From: Lachnospiraceae bacterium
GTDB lineage: Bacteria; Bacillota; Clostridia; Lachnospirales; Lachnospiraceae
Length of the DNA stretch: 64,000 bases
Assembly: GCA_017434885.1 (NCBI GenBank)
Contig: JAFSGE010000005.1
Location: 310,001-374,000, forward strand
Reading direction: 5' to 3'
This document shows, piece after piece, positions 53,720 through 62,630 of this stretch. Within the stretch, counting starts at the first letter, position 1, and each line of letters begins with the position of its first letter. Made by a program: the position numbers and the translations under genes. Under the pieces are notes generated by a model. The model ran no database searches. It saw nothing but the letters and a program-made list of their open reading frames with translations, and was not told the origin of the DNA.

Positions 53720-54571
53720 TTAAATAAAAACTTCACGCATATAATAACCAAATTTTCCTATTTCTACTGCACCTGCGCTTTCAAATCCTTCAAAACCGAA
53801 CATGACCGCTACCTGTTTTTCCCTTTCAAAAAAAGTTCCCGGCACTCCTAAATAAAAACATGTTTCACTATTACTTCCCATTTTTTTGTCTTTTCCTAAA
53901 ATTACGTGCCTGTAATTATAAAATCCATGCAACAAAAAGCTGTTATGTACAAGTCTCTGACAGGACTCTTCTAAAATCAAAAAATCTTTAGGTTCTATGG
54001 AAATAAATACTCTCTCATCACTAAACGGATGTACATTGGGATATTCTTTTAAAAGTTGCTCCCATTTATCCTTGCAAAAATTTTCCTGTATAATGAGTTC
54101 TGTTACATTTTTCTGCTGTTCCGAAAATATCTCTGCTATTTGCTGTGATTGGCATTTTTTCTCCATCTCCTTCTCTAATACCGGTTTGGTTGTATGTACT
54201 TTGCGCGGAGTATGACTATGAATACCTCCCCATATAAACTGCATATCCAAGCCTTGCGCATATACCCCCTGCATATCTTCCCATGCAATACTTATGTTAC
54301 CAATTTTTACCGTTTCACCTTGAATCCTCCATTCCTTTTCAAATGTTCCTATTCCATGCTGTAACGATATTGTGCCCAAACATGCCGATTCCTCTTTACT
54401 CTGTACCACAATCGGATAGTTTCCGGTTAAGCTTTCTCCTCCTTTTTTAATTTGCACCGATAGTTTTAGCAAATCACTACTACCGCAAAACTGCGCAAAT
54501 CCTACATTACAAACTTTTTTATCATCTTCATATAAATCCAAATATATCGTCTTTTTTCCACGCAAAAACAA
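53720..54571 (-). CDS. DUF6128-like protein of unknown function
   Basis: About 283 residues, start taken as the TTG at 54571, since GGAGG lies eight bases upstream and no ATG exists. The last 115 residues (from HPFSDERVFISIEPKDFLIL to the end, including NSFLLHGFYNYRHVILGK and YYMREVF) resemble DUF6128, known to me from Lachnospiraceae. A middle stretch (about 120-160) is charged and may be coiled. The first 120 residues look beta-rich. No catalytic motif, signal peptide or membrane helix. The function is unknown. It stands between a diguanylate cyclase and the CdaR-like regulator with no clear operon link. Confidence 0.6.
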   Translation of the reverse strand: MFLRGKKTIYLDLYEDDKKVCNVGFAQFCGSSDLLKLSVQIKKGGESLTGNYPIVVQSKEESACLGTISLQHGIGTFEKEWRIQGETVKIGNISIAWEDMQGVYAQGLDMQFIWGGIHSHTPRKVHTTKPVLEKEMEKKCQSQQIAEIFSEQQKNVTELIIQENFCKDKWEQLLKEYPNVHPFSDERVFISIEPKDFLILEESCQRLVHNSFLLHGFYNYRHVILGKDKKMGSNSETCFYLGVPGTFFEREKQVAVMFGFEGFESAGAVEIGKFGYYMREVFI

Positions 54572-54658
54572 TCCTGTTTCCTCCAATAGCTTTTTAACTA
54601 TTGTATTCGGAATCAGGATTGCTCATACCTATGCAAAATTACACTCACTATGCACTTG

Positions 54659-55747
54659 TTAATAATTCAAGGAATCAAGATACTTCATATAATTCACTAC
54701 CATCATGGCAATCTTGAAGGTGAGTGCATCATCAAACACTCTCACATCAAGACCGGTACTCTTCTCCAATCTTTCGATACGGTATACCAAAGTATTACGA
54801 TGTACAAACAGCTGTCTGGAGGTTTCCGACACATTCAGATTATTCTCAAAGAATTTATTTACCGTGGTAAGAATTTCCTCATCAAACTCTATCGGTCCCT
54901 CACTACCAAAAATTTCCTCAATAAAAATTTTGCAGAGATTAACCGGAAGCTGATAAATTAAACGTCCGATACCCAGTCTGCCGTATGCATTCACTCTCTT
55001 CTCAACATAAAATATCTTACCTACATCAAGTGCCATTGCTGCTTCTTTGTAAGATTTGGAGACATCCTTCAGTTCCTGTACAATGGTTCCGTAAGCAACA
55101 CGTACATTCATCATTGCCTCCGTACTCATCATATCAACAATCGTATTGGCTACCTGCTCTACCTCTTCGTATCCTTCACCGTCTGCAAGGGATTTTATTA
55201 AAATTACATTGCTCTCATCAACAGCTGTTATAAAATCACCGGATTGCGGCGAAAACATTCCGGCAAGCAGTTCTGCAGCTGTGCTGTCTTTTTCTGTCTT
55301 TGTCTCTATAATTAACACTACTCTTGGTACACTTACCTCCACATGCAGTTTCTTTGCCTTGTTGTAAACGTCTACCAATAGCAAATTGTCCAATATCAGA
55401 TTTTGGAAGAAGTTATTGCGATCCAAACGCTCTTTATACGCTACAATCAGCTGCTGGAGCTGGCTGACCGCTATTTTTCCTATTACATAAGTATCATCGC
55501 TGTTACCGCGTGCTACCAGTACATAAGCAAGTTCTCCCTCATCCAAAATTTTTAAAAGATGACATGCTCCAATCACCTGACTGTCCGCCGGTGATTCTAC
55601 AAAGTCCTTTATCAGGGATGCTTTAATATCTTTTGTATCAAAGGTAGTTGCAATTACTCTTCCGTCCGGGTCATATACGCACAAATCCACTCTGGTTATT
55701 GCACGTAATTCTTCAATGCTGTTTGTTATCACCTGCGCAGATATCAT
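54659..55747 (-). CDS. CdaR/PucR-type transcriptional regulator
   Basis: About 362 residues. The N-terminal part (about 1-130) looks like the sugar-diacid recognition/CdaR sensory domain; the C-terminal part ends with NNLNVSETSRQLFVHRNTLV and YRIERLEKSTGLD, the PucR-type helix-turn-helix. It may be the regulator of the sugar ABC system whose ATPase gene follows upstream (55853-56962). AAAGG lies nine bases before the second ATG at 55747; the ATG at 55756 directly abuts it, so 55747 is preferred. A terminator separates the two transcripts. Confidence 0.85.
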   Translation of the reverse strand: MISAQVITNSIEELRAITRVDLCVYDPDGRVIATTFDTKDIKASLIKDFVESPADSQVIGACHLLKILDEGELAYVLVARGNSDDTYVIGKIAVSQLQQLIVAYKERLDRNNFFQNLILDNLLLVDVYNKAKKLHVEVSVPRVVLIIETKTEKDSTAAELLAGMFSPQSGDFITAVDESNVILIKSLADGEGYEEVEQVANTIVDMMSTEAMMNVRVAYGTIVQELKDVSKSYKEAAMALDVGKIFYVEKRVNAYGRLGIGRLIYQLPVNLCKIFIEEIFGSEGPIEFDEEILTTVNKFFENNLNVSETSRQLFVHRNTLVYRIERLEKSTGLDVRVFDDALTFKIAMMVVNYMKYLDSLNY

Positions 55748-55817
55748 CTTTTTCATCCTTTCTGTTTCGAAAATAATAGAAAGTACGCTCTGCGAATTTC
55801 TATTATTATGAATAAAA

Positions 55818-55840
55818 GAGGGATGCTATTCGCATCCCTC
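55818..55840 (-). terminator. Rho-independent terminator after the ugpC-like gene
   Basis: GAGGGATGC (55840-55832 on the minus strand) and GCATCCCTC (55826-55818) form a perfect nine-base-pair stem with a five-base loop; TTTTATT follows. It ends the ABC ATPase transcript before the CdaR-like gene. Confidence 0.9.
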
Positions 55841-55852
55841 CGGTTAATTATC

Positions 55853-56962
55853 TTAGTTTGTAATAACCTGTTCTGTTTCTTTGTCGAATACATGAATCTT
55901 TTCAACATCGAATGCAAATTTAACTGTATCACCAGGTCTTGCTGTTGTTCTGGAATCAACTCTAGCTGTGATAGGGAATTCAGCTAAATCGAAGTATAAG
56001 TAAACTTCTGCACCAAGTAATTCGTATACCTTAATCTGGGATTCGAATACACACTTAGCTGTTTCAATGTACATTTCGGAATCATATACATCTTCAGGAC
56101 GGATACCGAAAGTAACTGTCTTTCCAGCATAACCGCCATCGATTAACTTCTTAGCCTTTGCAGGAGGAAGAGGAATGGAGTTTCCGGCTACCTTCAAGGA
56201 AGCTTCTTCACCCTTAACTTCTACTGTAGCATCAAGGAAGTTCATCTGAGGAGATCCCATGAATCCTGCTACGAACAGGTTAGCGGGCTTCTCATATAAG
56301 TTCTGAGGTGTATCTACCTGCTGAACAACACCATCCTTCATAACTACGATTCTGTCACCAAGAGTCATAGCTTCTGTCTGGTCATGTGTTACGTAGATGA
56401 TGGTAGTACCAAGTCTCTGGTGTAATTTAGCGATTTCGATACGCATCTGTACACGAAGCTTAGCATCCAAGTTGGAAAGAGGTTCGTCCATAAGGAATAC
56501 CTTAGGATTACGAACGATAGCACGTCCCATAGCAACACGCTGTCTCTGACCACCGGATAAAGCCTTAGGCTTACGATCAAGAAGGGGAGTTAAGTCAAGA
56601 ATCTTAGCTGCTTCTTTAACCATCTTATCGATTTCATCTTTCGGAACTTTTCTTAATTTAAGACCGAAAGCCATGTTGTCATATACTGACATATGAGGAT
56701 ACAGAGCGTAGTTCTGGAATACCATCGCGATGTCTCTGTCCTTAGGTTCTACGTCGTTAACTACTCTGTCACCGATTTTTAATTCACCGGATGAAATATC
56801 TTCAAGACCAGCAATCATACGAAGAGTTGTAGACTTACCACAACCTGAAGGTCCTACGAAGATAATGAATTCCTGATCTGCGATTTCAAGGTTGAAATCT
56901 TTTACTGCTTCAAATCCGTTAGGATATACTTTGCAGATGTTTTTTAAAGATAAACTTGCCAT
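55853..56962 (-). CDS. ugpC: Sugar ABC transporter ATP-binding protein (UgpC/MsmK-type)
   Basis: About 369 residues from the ATG at 56962, with AGGAGG eight bases upstream; an upstream reading adds 11 residues with no support. Walker A GPSGCGKST, signature LSGGQRQRVAMGRAIVRNP, Walker B VFLMDEPLSNLD, then a C-terminal OB/TOBE domain (about 240-369). This type is shared by many carbohydrate ABC importers and often stands alone, as here: no permease or binding-protein gene is adjacent. A TGTACAA palindrome lies 177 bp ahead of the start. Confidence 0.93.
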   Translation of the reverse strand: MASLSLKNICKVYPNGFEAVKDFNLEIADQEFIIFVGPSGCGKSTTLRMIAGLEDISSGELKIGDRVVNDVEPKDRDIAMVFQNYALYPHMSVYDNMAFGLKLRKVPKDEIDKMVKEAAKILDLTPLLDRKPKALSGGQRQRVAMGRAIVRNPKVFLMDEPLSNLDAKLRVQMRIEIAKLHQRLGTTIIYVTHDQTEAMTLGDRIVVMKDGVVQQVDTPQNLYEKPANLFVAGFMGSPQMNFLDATVEVKGEEASLKVAGNSIPLPPAKAKKLIDGGYAGKTVTFGIRPEDVYDSEMYIETAKCVFESQIKVYELLGAEVYLYFDLAEFPITARVDSRTTARPGDTVKFAFDVEKIHVFDKETEQVITN

Positions 56963-57138
56963 TTTTATTTGCCTCCTTAAAATTTTTAATACCAAGTCTG
57001 AAAATAGTGTATCGCACTTTGCGGAAATTAGCTATGCCACTATTCCACAAAGATTTTAAATTCCATTGTAAAAAATGCTTATAAACTTTGTTTTTTTTAT
57101 GTCATTCTGTCACTTTGCCCATCAAAACACGGTTTTAA

Positions 57139-57153
57139 TGTACAAATTGTACA
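57139..57153. promoter_or_regulatory. TGTACAA-type palindrome between ugpC-like gene and the GGDEF gene
   Basis: TGTACAAATTGTACA (57139-57153) is a perfect seven-base inverted repeat around one central base, a few bases downstream of the GGDEF gene's stop codon on the same strand. It could be an operator for the ugpC-like gene or a chance AT-rich palindrome. Confidence 0.35.
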
Positions 57154-57158
57154 AACCC

Positions 57159-58649
57159 TTATATTTCTTCTTTTTCTTCCCGGTCTCTGTCATCATAAAA
57201 TGCCAGCTGATTTTTTCCACGCTGTTTTGCCTTGTAAAGTGCTTTATCCGCAGACTTGTACAGGCTGTCAAAATCAGCGCCGTGCTCAGGGAATACAGCC
57301 GCACCGATACTTGCGGTAGCAGAATATTTTACATATTCTCCGGCAGTAAAATCTTTAAAGAACCTTACCAGTTTTTCCGCTTCTCTGAGTGTATTGGTAT
57401 CATCCTTCAAAAACTTAAGGAAAATCATAAATTCATCACCGCCGGTACGTCCGATAATATCCGTAACACGGAAAACGGAACCAATCTGATTTCCCAGAGA
57501 ACGAAGCACTTCGTCACCAAAAGCGTGCCCATGGTTATCGTTGATCTTTTTAAAATTGTCAATGTCAAGTACAAACAGCATTCCGAGAGAATTGGGGTTT
57601 TCTTCCATATATTCCTTAATTTTTCTCTCTGTTGCCAGCTTGTTATTAAGACCTGTGAGCAAATCCGTGTCAGCTTTTTCACGAAGCATCTTGTCTTTTT
57701 CTTCGTTTCTGCGTTTGCTGACCATATTAATGGCAATCACAACGCCCAGGAAAATCACCACTATAACGAGCAGTTCCACAAGCATGGTGCTGGTAGTTGC
57801 CCAGTGACCGTTCTCTCTTTCATCCACATAATCCTGATTAATACCAATAATTAACGCCCAGTCATTAACAGAAAGGGGATAGTAAACCAGAGTTCTTTCT
57901 TCTGCTCCCACTGCTGCCTGTAAGCTTCCTGAAATTTCATTTTTTATCTGGCTTCTTGCTCTGGATAATCTGTTTTGATACTGGGTATCTGTTACGTTTA
58001 CCCACAAATTGTTTCCCTGTAAAAAAGCACTTTCCACATCGCCTCTTGCAAGAATCTGCCCGTTCGCATCAATTACCGCGGAAAACGCATTGGAGTCAAA
58101 TTCCGTATTTATTTTAATATTTTCTGCCAATGTTTCCACAGAATAGTACAGCAGTATATTCTTGGTAATGCTTTCTTTTAACGGAACAACCACTATCACT
58201 GCCGATTCGCCGCCAATCCCGTCATTTTCCGCATAAATATGGCGTACATCAGCCGCCTGATATACCATGTAATAATAGCTGCATGTAGTCAGATCTACTT
58301 CACTGCCGTCTGATCTGACACCGACACCGCTGCCTTGATGATAAACCACTTCATAGGCATTGGTATTCTGTAAAAGCGCTGCCATGGCAGCTTCCAACGC
58401 ATCCTCGTTGCCTTCATCCTCGGCAAGGATTGCAGATGCCGTTTTGCCTGCCACCTTCATGGTCTGCAAATCACTATGTACTTTTTCGCCGTATTCCTCC
58501 GCTACCGAAAGCATATCCGACTCATTGGCAAGCACGCCTTCCAATTTTATCTTGGTAAAAAAATTGAAAAACATAACCGCTAACAAGCCAATAAACAATA
58601 CAATAGGTACCATCCACTGGAGTAATATTTTACTATGTTCTTCGTTCAT
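57159..58649 (-). CDS. Membrane dCACHE-type sensor diguanylate cyclase
   Basis: 496 residues. One helix near 11-30 (VPIVLFIGLLAVMFFNFF), a large extracytoplasmic sensory part (about 35-280), a second helix (about 288-310, MLVELLVIVVIFLGVVIAI), then a GGDEF domain from about 325 with DLLTGLNNKLATE, LDIDNFKKINDNHGHAFGDE and RTGGDEFMIFL. The inhibitory site RVTD is present five residues before GGDEF. Such CACHE-type sensors respond to small external metabolites. AGGAG precedes the ATG. Makes c-di-GMP with product inhibition. Confidence 0.9.
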   Translation of the reverse strand: MNEEHSKILLQWMVPIVLFIGLLAVMFFNFFTKIKLEGVLANESDMLSVAEEYGEKVHSDLQTMKVAGKTASAILAEDEGNEDALEAAMAALLQNTNAYEVVYHQGSGVGVRSDGSEVDLTTCSYYYMVYQAADVRHIYAENDGIGGESAVIVVVPLKESITKNILLYYSVETLAENIKINTEFDSNAFSAVIDANGQILARGDVESAFLQGNNLWVNVTDTQYQNRLSRARSQIKNEISGSLQAAVGAEERTLVYYPLSVNDWALIIGINQDYVDERENGHWATTSTMLVELLVIVVIFLGVVIAINMVSKRRNEEKDKMLREKADTDLLTGLNNKLATERKIKEYMEENPNSLGMLFVLDIDNFKKINDNHGHAFGDEVLRSLGNQIGSVFRVTDIIGRTGGDEFMIFLKFLKDDTNTLREAEKLVRFFKDFTAGEYVKYSATASIGAAVFPEHGADFDSLYKSADKALYKAKQRGKNQLAFYDDRDREEKEEI

Positions 58650-58723
58650 CTCAGACTCCTGTTTATCCTATTTCACAGTTCTATTTATGTCTTCGAATTA
58701 TGTCCCACTCTGCTGTTAATTTT

Positions 58724-59431
58724 CTATTCAATGCCGTCATTTTCCTGCATGACGCCTGTTTCTGTGCCTTCCTGTGTCTCTTCCTCTTCAATGAACCACT
58801 CATCTGCCTCTTCCTCTTCCTGAGGCTCAAAGCGCTTAAAGGTTCCGTTATAGAGCATCGCACACAAAACGGCAGGTCCCGAAATACCAAAACAGAACAC
58901 AACCGGCATCAACTGCGGCAGGAAAATCGCTATGGCCACCGGAATCACCCAGCAGACCATCATTAAAATAGTCTTCGGAAACGCCAATATACCCATCAGT
59001 AATGAATTTTTGTATGTATTCTTTACTGAGTTTTCAAATCTTGACAGTAACGGAAAAACATGCATGGTTGCAAATACAATCAAAATTGCCGCCACCAAAA
59101 GTACAATCTTAAGCCAGCTCGGGAAATTAATACCGGAATAGATAAATATAATTAAATCTCCCAATAAAATAAACATCACTGCAAGCAGTATCAGCCAGAT
59201 AATCGTAGCCTGCTTAAAATTCTCTTTAAAGGATTTAAAGAACCCTTTTACAATATAGCCTTCTTCGTTTCTTACAATTTTAAGTGCCACATAATGCAGC
59301 GCCGTCATGGACGCTCCTATGGTAAAAATCGGAATGCAACAGATTGCTGCCAATAAATTAAGTCCGATTAAATCTGCCATTTTGTTCAAAAAATTCATTA
59401 CGGGACTGTCGAGGTCAAAAATTCTTCCCAT
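58724..59431 (-). CDS. YesL/DUF624 family membrane protein
   Basis: 235 residues. NKMADLIGLNLLAAICCIPI and FTIGASMTALHYVALKI are the DUF624 (YesL) hallmark, with about five helices and an acidic C-terminal tail (PQEEEEADEWFIEEEETQEG). Members are commonly next to carbohydrate-transport genes in Firmicutes; their role is unknown, possibly in transport regulation. AAGGAG precedes the ATG. The next gene upstream is a GNAT acetyltransferase, 37 bp away. Confidence 0.88.
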   Translation of the reverse strand: MGRIFDLDSPVMNFLNKMADLIGLNLLAAICCIPIFTIGASMTALHYVALKIVRNEEGYIVKGFFKSFKENFKQATIIWLILLAVMFILLGDLIIFIYSGINFPSWLKIVLLVAAILIVFATMHVFPLLSRFENSVKNTYKNSLLMGILAFPKTILMMVCWVIPVAIAIFLPQLMPVVFCFGISGPAVLCAMLYNGTFKRFEPQEEEEADEWFIEEEETQEGTETGVMQENDGIE

Positions 59432-59467
59432 TTCTATTCGCTCCTTATTTCTGCCAGTTCTTTTGTT

Positions 59468-59974
59468 TCATCGACCGGATATGTCTCCAAACTCAAGCAC
59501 CATAGGCGTATAAATAATTCCGTCCTGTTGTCTCTCTGAGCCCAAATCCTTAAAGCCGAGGCGATGATAGAATTCAACTCCGTACGGAGAGGCATTTACC
59601 GTAAGCATGTTCTGTCCCATTTCTTTTCGGGCATACTCCGCCAATGCCAAAATAAGCGCTCTCCCTATCCCTCTTCGATGATAATTTCTATCAACAAAAA
59701 GCAAAGAAATGTGCTTGTCATTTCGCAGACTGATTATACCGACCACTTTCCCTTCATGGTAGGCTGCCATTACCTGATAAGCTCCCATCACAAACATTCT
59801 GTTCAAAGCCGGATCTGTAATAAAGTCTTCGAAGCTTCTGACCCCCTCCGGAGGATATACATCCCCTTCAAATTCCAAGAAGGTTCTCCACGCCAGTCCC
59901 ATAGCTTCTTCCCACTCATCACGATTTAAAAATCGTATTTCGCATTGAATCTCGTATGGTATCTCTCCGCTCAT
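59468..59974 (-). CDS. GNAT-family N-acetyltransferase
   Basis: About 168 residues. GKVVGIISLRNDKHISLLFV and DRNYHRRGIGRALILALAEY contain the acetyl-CoA-binding RRGIG/A loop, and VNASPYGVEFYHRLGFKDLG is the C-terminal motif. The ATG at 59974 follows AAGGA by eight bases; the TTG reading from 59989 would include that SD. Substrate unknown. It stands between YesL and D-lactate dehydrogenase without overlap. Confidence 0.87.
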   Translation of the reverse strand: MSGEIPYEIQCEIRFLNRDEWEEAMGLAWRTFLEFEGDVYPPEGVRSFEDFITDPALNRMFVMGAYQVMAAYHEGKVVGIISLRNDKHISLLFVDRNYHRRGIGRALILALAEYARKEMGQNMLTVNASPYGVEFYHRLGFKDLGSERQQDGIIYTPMVLEFGDISGR

Positions 59975-60029
59975 TGCTCTGTCCTTCAAAAAATTATCAA
60001 TGCTTTATTATAACAAATGATTATCAATT

Positions 60030-61022
60030 TTACAATGCCATTTCCTTGCCAACTTGATTAATTAAGGGCAATCCGTTCTCCACCGCGTAAGCGTTTTCCA
60101 GTGTAGTACGGGCAATCGCCTGCATGGCTTCCTTTGTAAAAAATCCCATGTGGGATGTTACCAGTACATTCGGAAAAGTCATCAAACGTGCCAGATTATC
60201 ATCCGTAATAATCTGCCCGGACTTATCTTCATAAAAAAGCCCTTCCTCTTCTTCATATACATCCAGTCCCACACCGCCGAACTTTTTCTGCAAAAGTTCT
60301 TCTACCAATGCATCGGTATCAATCAGCCCGCCTCTTGATGTGTTAATCAGATACACACCGTTTTTCATGGACGCAATACTCTTTGCATTAATCATATGCT
60401 TCGTCTGCTCGGTAAGCGGACAATGCAGGGAAATCACTTCACAGCTGCCAAGCAATTCCTCCAAAGAAACATACTCAGCATCCAGCCCTTCTATCGGATA
60501 TGGGTCATAACATAAAACACGCATGCCAAATCCGTTAAAAATCCGAATCATGGCCTGCCCGATTTTACCTGTTCCGACAACGCCGGCAGTTTTTTCAAAC
60601 AAATCCATCCCCATAAGTCCGTTCAGACTCATATTAAACTCTCTGGTTCTGTTGTACGCTTTATGCGTCCACCTATTGATGGTCAGAAGCATTGCCATGG
60701 CAAACTCAGCAACTGCCTCCGGTGAATAGCTGGGAACTCTCAGCACCGCCAGTTTGTCTTCAGCTGCTTTCACATTTACATGATTATAACCCGCACTGCG
60801 AAGCAAAATAGCTTTGACCTTCATCTCATAAAGCGCATCAATCATATCCGCATTTACATAATCATTGACAAAAATGCAAATGGCATCATAGCCTTTTGCC
60901 ATATATACAGTTTCTTCATTGCAAGCCGCCTCTATAAAATGAATATCAAATCCGTATTCTTTTCCCAAAGGCTCAAACCAAATCTTGTCATAAGGCTTCG
61001 TACTGTAAAATGCTATTTTCAT
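60030..61022 (-). CDS. D-lactate dehydrogenase (2-hydroxyacid dehydrogenase family)
   Basis: About 330 residues. Rossmann motif VGTGKIGQAMIRIFNGFG, catalytic Arg in INTSRGGLIDTDALVEEL, Glu in VYEEEEGLFYEDKSG, His in VLVTSHMGFFTKEAM. ILLRSAGYNHVNVKAAEDKL is typical of D-LDH over other members. It reduces pyruvate to D-lactate with NADH in the cytosol. Start at 61022 (GAGG ahead) is preferred over the TTG at 61043. Confidence 0.92.
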   Translation of the reverse strand: MKIAFYSTKPYDKIWFEPLGKEYGFDIHFIEAACNEETVYMAKGYDAICIFVNDYVNADMIDALYEMKVKAILLRSAGYNHVNVKAAEDKLAVLRVPSYSPEAVAEFAMAMLLTINRWTHKAYNRTREFNMSLNGLMGMDLFEKTAGVVGTGKIGQAMIRIFNGFGMRVLCYDPYPIEGLDAEYVSLEELLGSCEVISLHCPLTEQTKHMINAKSIASMKNGVYLINTSRGGLIDTDALVEELLQKKFGGVGLDVYEEEEGLFYEDKSGQIITDDNLARLMTFPNVLVTSHMGFFTKEAMQAIARTTLENAYAVENGLPLINQVGKEMAL

Positions 61023-61099
61023 AATAAAAACCTCTTTCCGCAAATAATTTCCCTAAGGATTTTTACTATTATTTGCAAAAATCTTTTATTTTAAAACTT

Positions 61100-61648
61100 T
61101 CACGGCCAACTTTCCAGAAAATTTCCCACGGATGTTTTTATTCCTTCCCAAAGATTCCTGAAAAATCCGGTGACCGCATTTTCTACCGCATCCTCAACCA
61201 CTTCCGTAAAGGCTTCATTGGCATGTGCCATAAAATCGGCACCATAAGTATCGTAGAGGTTTTGGGCTTTTTCAATAATGTCCTCTCCCGAAAAACCCAT
61301 CTCCTCCAGTTTTTCCATTACATCTACCACCTGTGCAGCCACGCTTTTATCAATGGTTACACCAAATTCCTGCTCAGCTTCCTCTATAGCATTTTTCAAT
61401 CCGTCTTCTGTGGAAAGACTTCCGTCGGCAGCCTTCTCCTTTACAAAATCAAAGATTTCTCCTACCTTTTCCTTGTCTATCTTGGATAGGGCTTCGGAAA
61501 CTTTTTCTTCCACACCGGAAAGAAGCTCTTCCACATCCGGCTGCTCGCCCGTATTGCTTTCGGTCGCCGACACCGTCATTGCCGTATGCAGAAACACTCC
61601 GCCAGACAACATGGCGGTCATAGCCAGTAGCACTACTGTTTTTTTCAT
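61100..61648 (-). CDS. Secreted protein of unknown function
   Basis: About 182 residues from the ATG at 61648. MKKTVVLLAMTAMLSGGVFL followed by HTAMTVSATES is a signal peptide with probable cleavage after ATA/SA-type residues. The mature part is highly acidic and helical: EKVSEALSKIDKEKVGEIFD, VAAQVVDVMEKLEEMGFSGE and AFTEVVEDAVENAVTGFFRN. No domain recognised. It starts 17 bp after the lipase stop codon and may be co-transcribed. Earlier starts exist within the lipase gene, but only this one gives a signal peptide. Confidence 0.6.
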   Translation of the reverse strand: MKKTVVLLAMTAMLSGGVFLHTAMTVSATESNTGEQPDVEELLSGVEEKVSEALSKIDKEKVGEIFDFVKEKAADGSLSTEDGLKNAIEEAEQEFGVTIDKSVAAQVVDVMEKLEEMGFSGEDIIEKAQNLYDTYGADFMAHANEAFTEVVEDAVENAVTGFFRNLWEGIKTSVGNFLESWP

Positions 61649-61665
61649 AAAATCCGTTAAATTCT

Positions 61666-62610
61666 TCAAATCTGATACTCCTTCACACGCTCTGTAAGCC
61701 ATGGATAAAGTTCTTCATAAATCTCTGCTCTGCTTACTTCATTGAATATCTCATGACGCAATCCGGGATACAATTTAATACCGATTTTCTGCATTCCCGC
61801 AGTTTCAAAATCTTTGTAAGCTTTTTTGACACCCTCACCATAGCTTCCTACCGGATCACCGTCGCCGGCAAGAAATAATACCGGAAGTTCCTTTGGCATC
61901 TTCTGCAGATTTTCAATTTTATTGGTTCTTCCAATCAGTCCGAACAATGTCTTGAATCCGTTCACGGTAAAAGTACATCCGCAAAGAGGGTCGCGCATAT
62001 ACTTCTCCACTGCTTCTTCATTGGCCGCAAGCCAGTCAAATCCTGTTCTGGGATTTTGGATTCTTTTATTGTAAGAACCAAATGCAATCTTATCAAGCAG
62101 TTTGGAAACATGCTTATCCCCCATAAAAAATCCTTGGATTTTAGCAATAGCCAAACCACTCACAATCAACGGCTGCGGCACATAACCGGTTCCGCAAATG
62201 ACAGCACCCTGAATTCCGCTTCCATAGCGGAACAAATAATTTCTGAGCATAAAAGAACCCATGCTGTGTCCCAAAATAATATAAGGAAGTCCGGGATATT
62301 CCTCCTGTGTCATTTTCTTGAGGCGGTGCACATCCCTTACCACTACTGTAGCAGGATCCTGCTTGCAAAAATAGCCAAATGTTCCGCCTTCGGGCACAGT
62401 TTTCCCGTGTCCCAAATGATCATCTCCGGTTACCAGAAACCCTTTCTCAGCAAAAAAACGCGCCATTTCATCATAACGGTCCACATGCTCTGCCATTCCG
62501 TGTACAATCTGCAAAATGCCGATTATTTTTCCTTCCGGCACCCAGCGAATGGCATGTATTTTGCTACTCCCGTCTCTGGAATCAAATGTAAATTCCTCTT
62601 TTCTTATCAT
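61666..62610 (-). CDS. Alpha/beta hydrolase, monoglyceride lipase/lysophospholipase-like
   Basis: About 314 residues. QIVHGMAEHVDRYDEMARFF and VTGDDHLGHGKT are typical of the lysophospholipase/monoacylglycerol lipase group. The nucleophile elbow is LGHSMGSF; the Asp is in LFLAGDGDPVGSYGEGV and the His in LYPGLRHEIFNEV. No signal peptide, so cytosolic. The ATG at 62610 follows GGGGG by seven bases. It is 20 bp after metG and likely in the same transcript. Confidence 0.9.
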   Translation of the reverse strand: MIRKEEFTFDSRDGSSKIHAIRWVPEGKIIGILQIVHGMAEHVDRYDEMARFFAEKGFLVTGDDHLGHGKTVPEGGTFGYFCKQDPATVVVRDVHRLKKMTQEEYPGLPYIILGHSMGSFMLRNYLFRYGSGIQGAVICGTGYVPQPLIVSGLAIAKIQGFFMGDKHVSKLLDKIAFGSYNKRIQNPRTGFDWLAANEEAVEKYMRDPLCGCTFTVNGFKTLFGLIGRTNKIENLQKMPKELPVLFLAGDGDPVGSYGEGVKKAYKDFETAGMQKIGIKLYPGLRHEIFNEVSRAEIYEELYPWLTERVKEYQI

Positions 62611-62630
62611 TGTGTAACCCCCGTAGCCAA

